Source: Kibdelosporangium sp. MJ126-NF4
GTDB lineage: Bacteria > Actinomycetota > Actinomycetes > Mycobacteriales > Pseudonocardiaceae
Direction: 5' to 3'
Assembly (NCBI RefSeq): GCF_000826545.1
Contig: NZ_CDME01000003.1
Span: 124,001 to 188,000 of the forward strand
DNA: 64,000 nt
Shown here: piece by piece, positions 8,140 through 17,427 of the stretch
How the letters are laid out: each line of letters opens with the position of its first letter
How positions within the stretch are numbered: the stretch's first letter is position 1
Program-made: the position numbers and the translations under genes
The notes under the pieces: generated by a model
Database searches by the model: none
Told to the model about the DNA's origin: nothing
The model's input: only the letters and a program-made list of their open reading frames with translations

Positions 8140-9579
8140 ATGACTCGCGCGGTGGACAACCCATCCGTCCTCAAGACCAGGCGCGGCAAGCTGATCCTGG
8201 CGCTGCTCTGCTCGGTCGGTTTCCTCGACTTCGTCGACGCGGTGATCATCAATGTGGCACTGCCCTCGATCCAGCATCGGTTCGACTTCTCCGATCAGGG
8301 CCTGCAGTGGGTGGCCACCGGTTATCTGCTGACCTACGGCGGTTTCATGCTGCTCGGCGGTCGCGCGGCAGACCTGATCGGGCGCCGACGAGTGCTCGTC
8401 ACCGGAGTGGTCTTGTTTGCCCTCGCATCCCTGATCGGCGGGCTCGCCACCACCGCGTCACTGCTCGTCGGTGGCCGCATCGTCCAGGGCGCCGGTGCGG
8501 CGTTGATGATGCCCGCGGCGCTGTCGCTGTTGACGACCACCTTCGAGGAAGGTCCCGATCGGCATCGGGCTCTCGGCATCTGGGGCGGCGTCCTCGGGCT
8601 GGCCTCGGCGGCCGGTGTCCTGCTCGGCGGTGTGCTGACCGAGAAGTTCGGCTGGCGCTGGGTGTTGCTGATCAACCCGTTCGTCTGCGTGTTGCTCCTG
8701 GCCGCGATCTATCGGCTGCTGCCCGACGATCGACGCCGTGCCTCGAGGGCGAGCTTCGACGCTCCCGGTGCCGTTTTCGGCACCGGCGGAATGCTGCTGC
8801 TGGTGTACGCGGTGGTCGAGGCGCCCCACGCGGGCTGGGGCTCGCTGAGCACGATCGTTCGCCTTGCGGGCGCTGTGCTGCTCCTGGTCGCCTTCGTGGT
8901 GAACGAACACCGCCGCCCGAATCCGTTGATGCCGTTGTCCATCTTCCGGGTCCGCGGGCTCGCCGCCGCCGACGCCACCCAGTTGATCGCGATCGCCGGA
9001 TTCCTCTCGATGTTCTTCTTCCTCACCCTCTACATGCAGAACGTGCTCGGATACTCCGCACTCAGGACCGGCATCGTCTACCTGCCGGTCACGGTCGGCG
9101 TCGGGCTCGGCGCCGGTGCCGCGACCAAGCTGATTCCGCGCCTGGGTACCCGGCCGTTGATCGTGGGTGGATCGGTGGTCGCGTCCGTCGGTGTGTTCCT
9201 GCTGTCTCGCCTGCCGGTGCACGGCGACTACGTGACCGACCTCCTGCCCGGCATGATCGTGATGTCACTGGGCCTCGGCGTGGTCATGGTGTCGATCGCG
9301 AACGCGGCCAACGCCGGAGTACCGGCCGACAAAGCAGGGCTCGCGGCGTCGTTGTTGAACAGCTCCCAGCAACTCGGTGGCGCGCTTGGACTCGCGGTGC
9401 TGACCACCGTCGCGACGTCGCACACAACAGACCTGCTGGCCGCCGGTACGCCCACACCCGACGCGCTGGCAGCCGGATTCAACCGCGCACTGCTGGCCTG
9501 CGGCATCGCCATCCTTGTCGCAGCGGCGATCGGCCTGCGCACCCGCAACACCCGCAGCAACGAAGCACCACCCATGTGA
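8140..9579 (+). CDS. MFS drug exporter, DHA2 (EmrB/QacA, 14-TM) type
   Basis: This proton-driven efflux pump of the inner membrane has 479 aa and about 14 hydrophobic segments. Diagnostic pieces are FLDFVDAVIINVALPSIQ (TM1 motif D1 of DHA2 pumps), GGRAADLIGRRRVL (motif A loop 2-3) and GRIVQGAGAALMMPAALSLL (motif C region). The start ATG at 8140 is preceded by a weak AAAAGAG; GTG at 8137 is an alternative. Substrate is unknown. The divergent HxlR regulator and shared palindrome suggest inducible efflux of a toxic compound. Confidence 0.9.
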   Translation: MTRAVDNPSVLKTRRGKLILALLCSVGFLDFVDAVIINVALPSIQHRFDFSDQGLQWVATGYLLTYGGFMLLGGRAADLIGRRRVLVTGVVLFALASLIGGLATTASLLVGGRIVQGAGAALMMPAALSLLTTTFEEGPDRHRALGIWGGVLGLASAAGVLLGGVLTEKFGWRWVLLINPFVCVLLLAAIYRLLPDDRRRASRASFDAPGAVFGTGGMLLLVYAVVEAPHAGWGSLSTIVRLAGAVLLLVAFVVNEHRRPNPLMPLSIFRVRGLAAADATQLIAIAGFLSMFFFLTLYMQNVLGYSALRTGIVYLPVTVGVGLGAGAATKLIPRLGTRPLIVGGSVVASVGVFLLSRLPVHGDYVTDLLPGMIVMSLGLGVVMVSIANAANAGVPADKAGLAASLLNSSQQLGGALGLAVLTTVATSHTTDLLAAGTPTPDALAAGFNRALLACGIAILVAAAIGLRTRNTRSNEAPPM

Positions 9580-9609
9580 AAAGGGCCGCACCCAGGCGGC
9601 CCTTTCACA
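9575..9609. terminator. Bidirectional terminator between MFS gene and korB
   Basis: TGTGAAAAGGGCCGC pairs with GCGGCCCTTTCACA around a 6-base loop. The stem starts at the MFS stop codon, and korB (minus strand) ends 20 bp further on, so the hairpin can serve both convergent units. Confidence 0.75.
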
Positions 9610-9629
9610 TGCACGGCAAAGCGAATCTG

Positions 9630-10685
9630 TCAGTCCACGGTCCAGGTGTCGCGGCCGAGCAGCAGGGACTGAAGGTCCGCGGGCTTGGCAGCCTTGGCGT
9701 TGGACACCTGGTTACGAGCCAGGTCGTCGTACGTCGCCCGCTGCACGTTGCGGAAAATCCCGGTGACAGTGTGCGAAAGGTCCTCGCCACCCACCCGCGA
9801 CAGCGCGAACGAGTAGGTCGGGTCGTCGATCGTGGCGTCGTGCACGATCAGGTTCTCCTCGCCGACCTCGGAGACCTTGGCGACCTGCAAACTGCCGAAA
9901 CCGCTGCGAACCACGCCGTAGTCCTTGTCGGGACCGAACCGGATCGGCTCACCCTGGGACAGCGGGATCAGTCGGCGTTCCTTCTCCTCCTGGTCCTTGA
10001 GCACGTCGAAAGCGCCGTCGTTGAAGATCGGGCAGTTCTGGTAGATCTCCACCAGCGCCGATCCCCGGTGCTGGGCGGCGGCCTGAAGGACCTCGGTGAG
10101 GCCCTTGCGGTCGTTGTCCAGCGCCCGGCCCACGAACGTCGCCTCGGCGCCCAGCGCCAGCGAGATCGGGTTGAACGGGTGGTCGAGCGACCCCATCGGC
10201 GTCGACTTGGTGATCTTGCCGGTTTCCGACGTCGGCGAGTACTGGCCCTTGGTCAGCCCGTAGATCCTGTTGTTGAACAACAGGATCTTCAGGTTCACGT
10301 TCCGGCGCAGCGCGTGGATCAGGTGGTTGCCGCCGATGGACAACGCGTCACCGTCACCGGTCACCACCCACACCGACAGGTCGGGGCGTGCCACCGCGAG
10401 ACCGGTGGCGATCGACGGCGCACGGCCGTGGATCGAGTGCACGCCATAGGTGTTCATGTAGTACGGGAACCGCGACGAGCACCCGATCCCGGACACGAAA
10501 ACGATGTTCTCGCGCTTGAGGCCGAGCGTCGGCATGAACGCCTGCACGGCGTTCAGCACGATGTAGTCGCCGCAGCCAGGGCACCAGCGGACCTCCTGGT
10601 CCGACTTGTAGTCCTTGGCGGTCTGCTTCTCGTCCGTGGTCGGTATTCCGGCCAGTCCGGGCAGACCGAGGTCGATGGCGGTCAT
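9630..10685 (-). CDS. korB: 2-oxoglutarate:ferredoxin oxidoreductase, beta subunit
   Basis: This is the thiamine diphosphate-binding beta subunit of 2-oxoacid:ferredoxin oxidoreductase, which converts 2-oxoglutarate and CoA to succinyl-CoA with reduced ferredoxin. The TPP motif GDGDALSIGGNH begins the binding region near residue 110. RWCPGCGDYIVL near the N-terminus supplies conserved Cys residues, and NNRIYGLTKGQYSPTSE is typical of KorB. The length of 351 aa is normal. The start overlaps the korA stop by four bases (ATGA), so the two subunits are translationally coupled. Confidence 0.95.
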   Translation of the reverse strand: MTAIDLGLPGLAGIPTTDEKQTAKDYKSDQEVRWCPGCGDYIVLNAVQAFMPTLGLKRENIVFVSGIGCSSRFPYYMNTYGVHSIHGRAPSIATGLAVARPDLSVWVVTGDGDALSIGGNHLIHALRRNVNLKILLFNNRIYGLTKGQYSPTSETGKITKSTPMGSLDHPFNPISLALGAEATFVGRALDNDRKGLTEVLQAAAQHRGSALVEIYQNCPIFNDGAFDVLKDQEEKERRLIPLSQGEPIRFGPDKDYGVVRSGFGSLQVAKVSEVGEENLIVHDATIDDPTYSFALSRVGGEDLSHTVTGIFRNVQRATYDDLARNQVSNAKAAKPADLQSLLLGRDTWTVD

Positions 10686-12589
10686 GCCGAGACCCCCTTC
10701 ACAACGTCTGTGAGCACCCCTTGCAACTCCTCGGCCTTGAAGGGCAGCCCGGCCACCTTGGTGTAGCCGATCGCGTCCACCAGGTACCTGCCGCGGATCA
10801 GCAGGGCGAGTTGGCCGAGGTTCATCTCCGGGATCACCACCCGGTCGTAAGCGCGCAGCACGTCACCGAGGTTCGCGGGGAACGGGTTGAGGTGCCGCAG
10901 ATGTGCCTGTGCGATCGCGTGCCCGAGTTTGCGGACCCGGCGGCAGGCGGCGCCGATCGGTCCGTACGTCGATCCCCAGCCGAGCACGAGCACCCGTGCC
11001 TTGCCGGACGGGTCGTGGACTTCGAGGTCGGGCACCTTGATTCCGTCGATCTTGGCCTGGCGCAGGCGGACCATGTGGTCGTGGTTAGCCGGATCGTAGG
11101 AAATCGAACCCTTTCCGTCCTGCTTTTCCAGACCACCGATCCGGTGCTGCAGACCGGGTGTGCCGGGGATCGCCCACTCGCGGGCGAGCGTCTCCGGATC
11201 CCTGACGTAGGGCCAGTGCTCGCCGGAGCCGTCGGTGGCGTTGGGCTCGGTCGCGAACGTCACCCGCAGGTCGGGCAGGGTCTCGACGTCCGGGATCATC
11301 CACGGCTCGGAGCCGTTGGCGATCGCGCCGTCCGACAGCAGCAGCACCGGCGTGCGGTACTCCAACGCGATCCGGGCGGCGTCGACAGCCGCGTCGAAGC
11401 AGTCGGCGGGCGACTGCGGCGCGACGATCGGCACCGGCGACTCGCCGTTGCGGCCGTACATGGCCTGCAACAGGTCGGCCTGTTCGGTCTTGGTCGGCAG
11501 ACCGGTCGACGGGCCACCGCGCTGCACGTCGATGACCACCAACGGCAGCTCGGTCATCACCGCGAGGCCGATCGTCTCGGACTTCAACGCGATACCGGGA
11601 CCTGAGGTGGACGTCACACCGAGCGCGCCGCCGTAGGACGCGCCGAGCGCCATGCCGATCCCGGCGATCTCGTCCTCGGCCTGGATCGTGGTCACACCGA
11701 AGTTCTTGTGCCTGGACAGCTCGTGCAGGATGTCCGACGCCGGGGTGATCGGGTACGTGCCGAGCACGATCTCCAGCCCGGAACGCTGCCCGGCCGCGAC
11801 GATCCCGTACGCCAAAGCGGTGTTTCCGGTGATCTGCCGGTATGTCCCGGGCTTGAGCTTGGCCGGGGCGACCTGGTAGGTCGTGGCGAACGACTCGGTG
11901 GTCTCGCCGTAGTTCCAGCCCGCCCGGAAGGCCAGGATGTTGGCCTCGGCGATGTCCGGCTTCTTGGCGAACTTCTCCCGCAGGAACTGCTCGGTGCCCT
12001 CGGTCGGCCGGTGGTACATCCAGGACAGCAGGCCGAGCGCGAACATGTTCTTCGCGCGCTCCGCGTCCTTCTTCGACAGGCCGGTCTCCTCGAGCGCGGC
12101 GCGGGTGATGGTCGCCATCGCGACCTTGTGCACCTGGTAGGACGCCAGCGAGTCGTTCTCCAGCGGGTCCGCGTCGTAGCCGACCTTCTGCAGGTTGCGC
12201 TTGTTGAACTCGTCGGTGTTGACGATCAGCGTCCCGCCGGGTGGGAGCTCGTCGATGTTGGCCTTCAGCGCGGCCGGATTCATCGCGACGAGCACGTCCG
12301 GCCGGTCGCCCGGCGTCAGGATGTCGTAGTCCGCGAAGTGCAGCTGGAAGCTCGACACACCGGGCAGGGTGCCCTGAGGTGCGCGGATCTCGGCCGGGAA
12401 GTTCGGCTGCGTCGCGAGGTCGTTGCCGAAGGCGGCTGCCTCGGAGGTGAACCGGTCACCGGTGAGTTGCATGCCGTCACCAGAGTCGCCCGCGAACCGG
12501 ATCACCACCCGGTCGAGCTTCGTGATCTCGGTGTGCCTGCTCGACTTCAGCGCGTGTCCGTTGGTTTCACCCTCGACACCTGTGCTCAT
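10682..12589 (-). CDS. korA: 2-oxoglutarate:ferredoxin oxidoreductase, alpha subunit with fused gamma domain
   Basis: The N-terminal gamma domain has IRFAGDSGDGMQLTGDRF. It is followed by the alpha pyruvate-ferredoxin oxidoreductase-like domain with GTYPITPASDILHELS and TSTSGPGIALKSETIGLAVM, and a C-terminal transketolase-like region. The full protein is 635 aa, the normal fused size in actinobacteria. The start ATG at 12589 is preferred over the upstream frame because MSTGVEGETNGHALK matches the low-complexity N-termini of homologues. The upstream gap carries two related GTTACCnnnGGTA(A/G) repeats that may be operator sites. Confidence 0.95.
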   Translation of the reverse strand: MSTGVEGETNGHALKSSRHTEITKLDRVVIRFAGDSGDGMQLTGDRFTSEAAAFGNDLATQPNFPAEIRAPQGTLPGVSSFQLHFADYDILTPGDRPDVLVAMNPAALKANIDELPPGGTLIVNTDEFNKRNLQKVGYDADPLENDSLASYQVHKVAMATITRAALEETGLSKKDAERAKNMFALGLLSWMYHRPTEGTEQFLREKFAKKPDIAEANILAFRAGWNYGETTESFATTYQVAPAKLKPGTYRQITGNTALAYGIVAAGQRSGLEIVLGTYPITPASDILHELSRHKNFGVTTIQAEDEIAGIGMALGASYGGALGVTSTSGPGIALKSETIGLAVMTELPLVVIDVQRGGPSTGLPTKTEQADLLQAMYGRNGESPVPIVAPQSPADCFDAAVDAARIALEYRTPVLLLSDGAIANGSEPWMIPDVETLPDLRVTFATEPNATDGSGEHWPYVRDPETLAREWAIPGTPGLQHRIGGLEKQDGKGSISYDPANHDHMVRLRQAKIDGIKVPDLEVHDPSGKARVLVLGWGSTYGPIGAACRRVRKLGHAIAQAHLRHLNPFPANLGDVLRAYDRVVIPEMNLGQLALLIRGRYLVDAIGYTKVAGLPFKAEELQGVLTDVVKGVSA

Positions 12590-12710
12590 TGGGCTCGCCT
12601 GATCCCTCTCTGCCGCAACTGTTCGCCCAGTTGCTTTTCCCCACTTCGAGCGTAGTCCCCGAAGTTCGCGCCAGCCTCGCACCTGGCTGCAGTCGGACTA
12701 GTCATTACCT

Positions 12711-12725
12711 GTTACCAAAGGTAGG
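12711..12725. promoter_or_regulatory. Imperfect GTTACC-type inverted repeat upstream of korA
   Basis: GTTACC AAA GGTAGG is one arm-mismatched copy of the perfect site at 12783-12797. It lies about 122 bp upstream of the korA start. Two copies of one palindrome in front of an operon suggest cooperative binding by a dimeric (for example TetR-type) repressor. Confidence 0.45.
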
Positions 12726-12782
12726 CACCGGGTTCGGGCCGGTACCCGGCCAAGCGGTCTACGTCACATGCCACAATTATAT

Positions 12783-12797
12783 GTTACCGGCGGTAAC
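12783..12797. promoter_or_regulatory. Perfect GTTACC-GGC-GGTAAC inverted repeat upstream of korA
   Basis: Six-bp arms around GGC form a fully symmetric 15-bp site, about 194 bp upstream of korA and just past the 3' end of the enoyl-CoA hydratase gene. The surrounding bases (AATTATAT) are unusually AT-rich, as in a promoter. The cognate regulator is not evident in the window. Confidence 0.5.
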
Positions 12798-12802
12798 ACC
12801 TT

Positions 12803-13549
12803 CTACCTGCCGCTGATCCGCGTCCGAAGCCTGGTCAGGCGGTCCGCGAACTCGGCAGACGAGATGCTCGCCAGCTGTGCTCTCAATTCGGTTTCAACGG
12901 CGTTCGCATGATCAACGTTTCCCGAGGTGGAGCGCAAAGTTTCTTTGGTCGTGCGGACAAGCTCGCGCGGCGCGCCGACCGCACCGGCCGCCAGTTGGAC
13001 GGCCGCGGCGACCGGATCGTCGGCCAGCTGCCACGCGAGGCCGTGGTGAACTGCGGCTTCGGCGTCGAGGACCTGGCTGAACAAGGTCATCGCGACGGCA
13101 GTCTGCTTGCTCACCGCACGTTGCAACATCCAGGTCATGCCGCCACCCGGGTGAATCCCAATCTGTAGGAACCTGGCGTCGAATCTTGCCTTCGGACCGG
13201 CTATGCGCATGTCGCATGCGAGCGCCAGATTGAGGCCCGCCCCGACGGCGGCACCGTTGACCGCGGCGATGGTCGGCAGGGAGCAGTTCGCGAACGCGAG
13301 GAAACCCGCGTAGATCTTGCGAAGCCCCTCCTCCTGCGCGTCACCGAGCGCGGTCAGGTCCGCACCGGCACAGAACGCGGGTGGCGCGCCGGTGACGACG
13401 ATCGCGTGCACACTTTCGTCGTCCTCGCACGTCCGGACCGCTTCGACCAGAGCTTGGGAGATCGGCAGGGTCAACGCGTTGCGGCGGTCCGGGACGTTGA
13501 GCGTGACGACCGCGACTCCGCCGTCGCGGTCAAGCAGCACCTCGGTCAT
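12803..13549 (-). CDS. Enoyl-CoA hydratase/isomerase family protein
   Basis: This is a crotonase-fold enzyme of 248 aa, the normal length. [12 protein letters not shown] forms the first oxyanion-hole loop, and [27 protein letters not shown] is the second, with the GAGxxLxxxCD signature. The usual first catalytic Glu position is not clear from reading, so hydratase against isomerase activity stays open. The start ATG at 13549 gives the canonical [18 protein letters not shown]. It reads in the same direction as the Lrp gene upstream, 17 bp away, so both may be one transcript. Confidence 0.9.
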   Translation of the reverse strand: MTEVLLDRDGGVAVVTLNVPDRRNALTLPISQALVEAVRTCEDDESVHAIVVTGAPPAFCAGADLTALGDAQEEGLRKIYAGFLAFANCSLPTIAAVNGAAVGAGLNLALACDMRIAGPKARFDARFLQIGIHPGGGMTWMLQRAVSKQTAVAMTLFSQVLDAEAAVHHGLAWQLADDPVAAAVQLAAGAVGAPRELVRTTKETLRSTSGNVDHANAVETELRAQLASISSAEFADRLTRLRTRISGR

Positions 13550-13566
13550 GGGGTGAACGGTACTTC

Positions 13567-14025
13567 TCACCTCGGTTCGGGCGCGGGTGACCGTTCCAAC
13601 AGGGTGGACAGCACGACCGTGGAGACTGTCCGGTCGATCATGTCGACCCCGCGCAGTCGTTCGAGCGCGTCCTCCAGATGGTGGATGTCGGCTGCCCGCA
13701 GATGCACGATCGCGTCGGCCGCCCCCGACACGGTGTACGCGGCGACCACCTCGGGCAGCGGTTCGAGGCTCGCGCGGATCTGGCCAGGGGAGACGTTGCC
13801 CCGGTACCGGACCTCGACGAAGGCCTCCGTGCCCCACCCGAGCGCCTCGGGGTCGACCACCGCGGTGAAGCCGCGCAGCACCCCGCGGTCCAGCAGGCGG
13901 TCCACCCGCCGCTTGACCGCGGGGGCCGACAGGCCGACGACTTTGCCGATCTCGGCGTAGCTCGATCGGGCGTCGGCGACGAGCTGCGAAACGATTCGCT
14001 GATCTATCGAGTCCACACGCAACAT
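13567..14025 (-). CDS. Lrp/AsnC-family regulator
   Basis: The N-terminal winged HTH ([46 protein letters not shown], residues 4-48) is textbook Lrp. It is followed by an alpha/beta AsnC ligand-binding domain, here rather divergent. The length of 152 aa is normal. It is divergent from the dimethylarginase-type gene 66 bp away, an arrangement in which Lrp proteins usually control the amino-acid catabolic neighbour (family knowledge; the target here is inferred). Confidence 0.9.
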   Translation of the reverse strand: MLRVDSIDQRIVSQLVADARSSYAEIGKVVGLSAPAVKRRVDRLLDRGVLRGFTAVVDPEALGWGTEAFVEVRYRGNVSPGQIRASLEPLPEVVAAYTVSGAADAIVHLRAADIHHLEDALERLRGVDMIDRTVSTVVLSTLLERSPAPEPR

Positions 14026-14091
14026 TCTGCATGCTTAGGCGCAATACTACGAGCTTGATCGGTAGTGGAAGTGGGTTCTACATTTCGATCC

Positions 14092-14916
14092 ATGACATCT
14101 GCGGTACGGATGCCCACGACGCGGCGGTATCTGATGTGCGCCCCGAAGTACTTCGAGGTGGCGTACTCGATCAACCCGTGGATGGATCCGAGCAAACCGG
14201 TGCACCACGACCTGGCGCTGCGGCAGTGGCAGACACTGCACGACACGTACGTCGAACTGGGCCACAAAGTGGAACAGATCGAGCCGCAGCCGGGCCTTCC
14301 CGACATGGTCTTCGCGGCGAACTCGGCAACCGTGATCGACGGCAAGGTGCTCGGCGCACGCTTCCGCGCGGAGCAGCGCGCGGCGGAGGCCGACCACTAC
14401 CGCCGTTGGTTCAACGAGAACGGCTACCACAACGTGGTGATGCCGACCTGCGTCAACGAGGCCGAAGGCGACTTCACCTGGACCGGCCGCTACCTGCTGG
14501 CCGGAACCGGCTTCCGCACGGACCCGGGCGCACACGCCGAAGCCCAGGAAGTCCTCGGCGTGCCGGTGGTGTCACTGCACCTGACGGACCCCCGCTACTA
14601 CCACCTGGACACCGCGCTGTTCGTGCTCAACGAGGACGAGCCGAACATCGCCTACTACCCGGGGGCCTTCTCGGAGGGCTCACAGCGAGTCCTGCGCCGC
14701 CTGTTCCCCGACGCCCTCATCGCGACGGCGGACGACGCGGAGTGCTTCGGCCTCAACGCCGTGTCCGACGGCCGCAACGTGATCCTGCCGACCGAGGCGA
14801 CCGGCCTGGCGGCCCAGCTGACCGAGCGCGGCTACGAGCCGATCTTCGTGGACATCTCGGAGCTGAAGAAGTCGGGCGGCGGCCCGAAGTGCTGCACGAT
14901 GGAAATCCGCGGCTGA
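14092..14916 (+). CDS. ddaH: Dimethylarginase / amidinotransferase-fold hydrolase
   Basis: This is an enzyme of the amidinotransferase (pentein) superfamily, most like dimethylarginine dimethylaminohydrolase, which releases dimethylamine and citrulline. RYLMCAPKYFEVAYSINPWM is the typical N-terminus, and PDMVFAANSATVIDG carries the substrate-binding Asp. HLDTALFVL holds the catalytic His, and the C-terminal GGGPKCCTMEIRG places the nucleophilic Cys at 267/268. The length of 274 aa is normal. The start is at 14092, because the upstream in-frame ATG adds unlike residues. Relatives often carry rocD next to it; here it is followed by a terminator, so it stands alone. Confidence 0.88.
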   Translation: MTSAVRMPTTRRYLMCAPKYFEVAYSINPWMDPSKPVHHDLALRQWQTLHDTYVELGHKVEQIEPQPGLPDMVFAANSATVIDGKVLGARFRAEQRAAEADHYRRWFNENGYHNVVMPTCVNEAEGDFTWTGRYLLAGTGFRTDPGAHAEAQEVLGVPVVSLHLTDPRYYHLDTALFVLNEDEPNIAYYPGAFSEGSQRVLRRLFPDALIATADDAECFGLNAVSDGRNVILPTEATGLAAQLTERGYEPIFVDISELKKSGGGPKCCTMEIRG

Positions 14917-14930
14917 CCACCGCGCAGACA

Positions 14931-14972
14931 CAAGCCCCGGGCACAAGTGGGTAGTGCCCGGGGCTTGTTTCA
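14931..14972 (+). terminator. Terminator after ddaH
   Basis: CAAGCCCCGGGCAC pairs perfectly with GTGCCCGGGGCTTG across a 9-base loop and is followed by TTTC. It lies 15 bp after the ddaH stop. Confidence 0.8.
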
Positions 14973-15189
14973 CAGCAGGCGCGTGGCAACGAACGCCACC
15001 GTGCGGCAGGTGCAGGATTGTCGCGATTGACACAGCTCATGGAAAACTTCTCACGAGGTCATGCGTCGACGGAGGGGTGATTCCCTCATACTCAACTTAT
15101 AGCGCACCGGGGGGCTTGCGGCAAGACCCCGGTCATGCCGCAGAATCGCTCGGCTGCTTGTGAACGCGATCAGCCGTAGTGAGGGGAAT

Positions 15190-17379
15190 GTGTCAATTCA
15201 GGGGTACGACGAGGAACTGCGGTCCGAGCGGGACTACGTGGCCGGGCTTTACACCCGGCTGGACGCCGAACGAGCACGGGTGAAGGGCGAGTTCACCGCG
15301 GCGCTGGCGGGAAACAACGTGTCACCGATGGAGCGTGACGTCGAGGTGCGCGCGCGTGCCAAGGAGATGAAGCGGCTGGACGTGGCGGACAACGGCCTGT
15401 GCTTCGGTCGGTTGGACGCCGTCACGGGGGAGCACGCGTACATCGGCCGAATCGGTCTTTTCGACGAGCAGAACGGCTACGAACCGGTTCTGCTGGACTG
15501 GCGGGCACCGGCGTCGCGCCCGTTCTACGTGGCGACCGCGGTGAACCCGGAGAACATGCGACGGCGCCGCCAGTTCCACACCCGGGGGCGCGTGGTGGTC
15601 GATTTCACCGACGAGGTGTTCGGCCGCCCGGATGACAGCGAGCGCGGCGACGCGGCCCTGCTCGCGGCGGTGAACGCGCCGCGCGGTGAGGGCATGCGCG
15701 ACATCGTGGCGACGATCCAGGCCGAGCAGGACGAGATCATCCGCCTGGACCACCCCGGAGTCCTGGTGATCGAAGGCGGCCCGGGAACAGGCAAAACCGT
15801 CGTGGCGCTGCACCGCGTCGCATACCTGCTCTACACCCAGCGGGAGCGGATGGAACGCCACGGCGTGCTCGTGGTCGGCCCGAACCCGGCGTTCCTGACC
15901 CACATCGGCCGGGTGCTGCCGTCGCTCGGCGAGTCCGACGTGGTGTTCATGACCCCGGGCGATCTCGTGCCGGGACTGAGCGTCACCGCGGAGGACGTCG
16001 CGGAGGTCGCGAAAGCCAAGGGATCACTGAAGATCCTCGACGTCCTCGCGGCGGCGGTGGCGGACCGGCAGCGCCTGCCGGAGAACCCGATCCCGATCCG
16101 GCTGAGGGACGTGGCAACCCGGATCGACGCCGAAACCGCGCAGTGGGCAAGGGAAGAGGCCCGAGCGAGCGGGTTGCCGCACAACGAGGCCCGCGTGACG
16201 TTCACGGAGATCATCACGTACGTGGTGACCGAGCGCGCGACAGCGAGGATCGGCAAGGGCTGGCTGGACCGCTCGGACAAGGAAGGCTGGGAGCGGATGC
16301 GGCGGGACCTGCTCGCGGAACTCCTCGTGGACGAGACCTTCACCGCGGCGATCGACGAACTGTGGCCGGTCCTGACGCCGGAGAAACTGCTGGCAGATCT
16401 GTACACATCGGAGGAACGCCTGCGCGCGGCAGGAGCCGACCAGGTGTTGTGGCGCGCAGACGGCGAGGCGTGGACAGTCTCGGACGTGCCGCTGCTCGAC
16501 GAACTGGTCGACTTGCTCGGCCGCGACAAGGCAGCGGACAAGGCGGCAGAACAGGCCGCCGAGCGCGAACGAAAAGTCGAGGCCGAGTACGCCGCGAGGG
16601 TGATGGACAGCCTCATCAGCCGACAGGACCACATGGACGACGACGACCACCTCTTCGCGACGGACCTGCTCTTCTCGGAGGACCTGGCGAACCGGTTCGT
16701 CGAGACCGACACCCGCGAAATGGTGGAAAGGGCGGCGGCGGACCGGGACTGGACCTACCGCCACGTGGTGGTCGACGAAGCCCAAGAGCTGTCCGAAATG
16801 GACTGGCGAGTCCTGATGCGCCGCTGTCCGGGCAAGTCCTTCACGGTGGTGGGAGACCTGGCGCAGCGAAGGTCGGCGGCCGGAGCGACGACCTGGAACA
16901 CAATGCTGGACCCGTACGTGCCAGGCCGCTGGCTCTACAGGTCGCTGACGGTGAACTACCGAACCCCGGCGGAGATCATGGCGGTGGCAGCGTCCGTCCT
17001 CGCCGAGTTCGCCCCCACAGTCCAACCCCCGGAGTCGGTACGGGCGAACGGCGTCCACCCGTGGTCAAGAAAGGTCACGGAAAACGAGTTGGCAGAGGCG
17101 ATCGAGGAGTTCACCCGAGCGGAAGCAGGCCGCGACGGAACCAGCGTGGTGATCGGCCCACCGGGAATCCCAGGCACGGTACCGGCATCGGACACGAAAG
17201 GACTGGAGTACGACGCGGTCCTGGTGGTGAACCCGGAGCAGATCCTCGCCGACGGCCCACGAGGAGCGGCAGAGCTCTACGTGGCCCTGACCCGAGCAAC
17301 GCAACGCCTCGGCGTCCTCCACGAAGGCCCACTGCCCCAAGCCCTCACCGGCCTGGCAGAAGTCGTGACCACCAGCTAG
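15190..17379 (+). CDS. helD: HelD-like UvrD/Rep-family helicase (RNA polymerase recycling ATPase type)
   Basis: This superfamily 1 ATPase of 729 aa resembles actinobacterial HelD, which releases stalled RNA polymerase. The N-terminal coiled-coil arm starts SIQGYDEELRSERDYVAGLYTRL. Walker A is GGPGTGKTVVALHR near residue 197, and Walker B is VVVDEAQELSEMDWR near 527. VVGDLAQRRS and NYRTPAEIM match motifs III-IV. TKGLEYDAVLVVNPEQI and YVALTRATQRLGVLH match motifs V-VI. GTG at 15190 follows GAGGGGA at good distance; an upstream GTG at 15160 is possible. HelD is also linked to rifampicin resistance in relatives (family knowledge). Confidence 0.9.
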   Translation: MSIQGYDEELRSERDYVAGLYTRLDAERARVKGEFTAALAGNNVSPMERDVEVRARAKEMKRLDVADNGLCFGRLDAVTGEHAYIGRIGLFDEQNGYEPVLLDWRAPASRPFYVATAVNPENMRRRRQFHTRGRVVVDFTDEVFGRPDDSERGDAALLAAVNAPRGEGMRDIVATIQAEQDEIIRLDHPGVLVIEGGPGTGKTVVALHRVAYLLYTQRERMERHGVLVVGPNPAFLTHIGRVLPSLGESDVVFMTPGDLVPGLSVTAEDVAEVAKAKGSLKILDVLAAAVADRQRLPENPIPIRLRDVATRIDAETAQWAREEARASGLPHNEARVTFTEIITYVVTERATARIGKGWLDRSDKEGWERMRRDLLAELLVDETFTAAIDELWPVLTPEKLLADLYTSEERLRAAGADQVLWRADGEAWTVSDVPLLDELVDLLGRDKAADKAAEQAAERERKVEAEYAARVMDSLISRQDHMDDDDHLFATDLLFSEDLANRFVETDTREMVERAAADRDWTYRHVVVDEAQELSEMDWRVLMRRCPGKSFTVVGDLAQRRSAAGATTWNTMLDPYVPGRWLYRSLTVNYRTPAEIMAVAASVLAEFAPTVQPPESVRANGVHPWSRKVTENELAEAIEEFTRAEAGRDGTSVVIGPPGIPGTVPASDTKGLEYDAVLVVNPEQILADGPRGAAELYVALTRATQRLGVLHEGPLPQALTGLAEVVTTS

Positions 17380-17384
17380 TGCCC

Positions 17385-17427
17385 ACCGGTCAGGAAGGAG
17401 CCCCCGGAAGACTCCTTCCTGACCGGT
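17385..17427. terminator. Long bidirectional terminator between helD and the DinB remnant
   Basis: ACCGGTCAGGAAGGAG pairs base for base with CTCCTTCCTGACCGGT across an 11-base loop, giving a 16-bp stem. It separates the two convergent units, starting 6 bp after the helD stop. Confidence 0.85.

Noticed and set aside
8067..10766. 899-codon open frame on the plus strand
   Set aside because: It runs out of frame through the MFS gene and antisense through korB, with an Arg/Gly-rich shadow composition and no family motifs.
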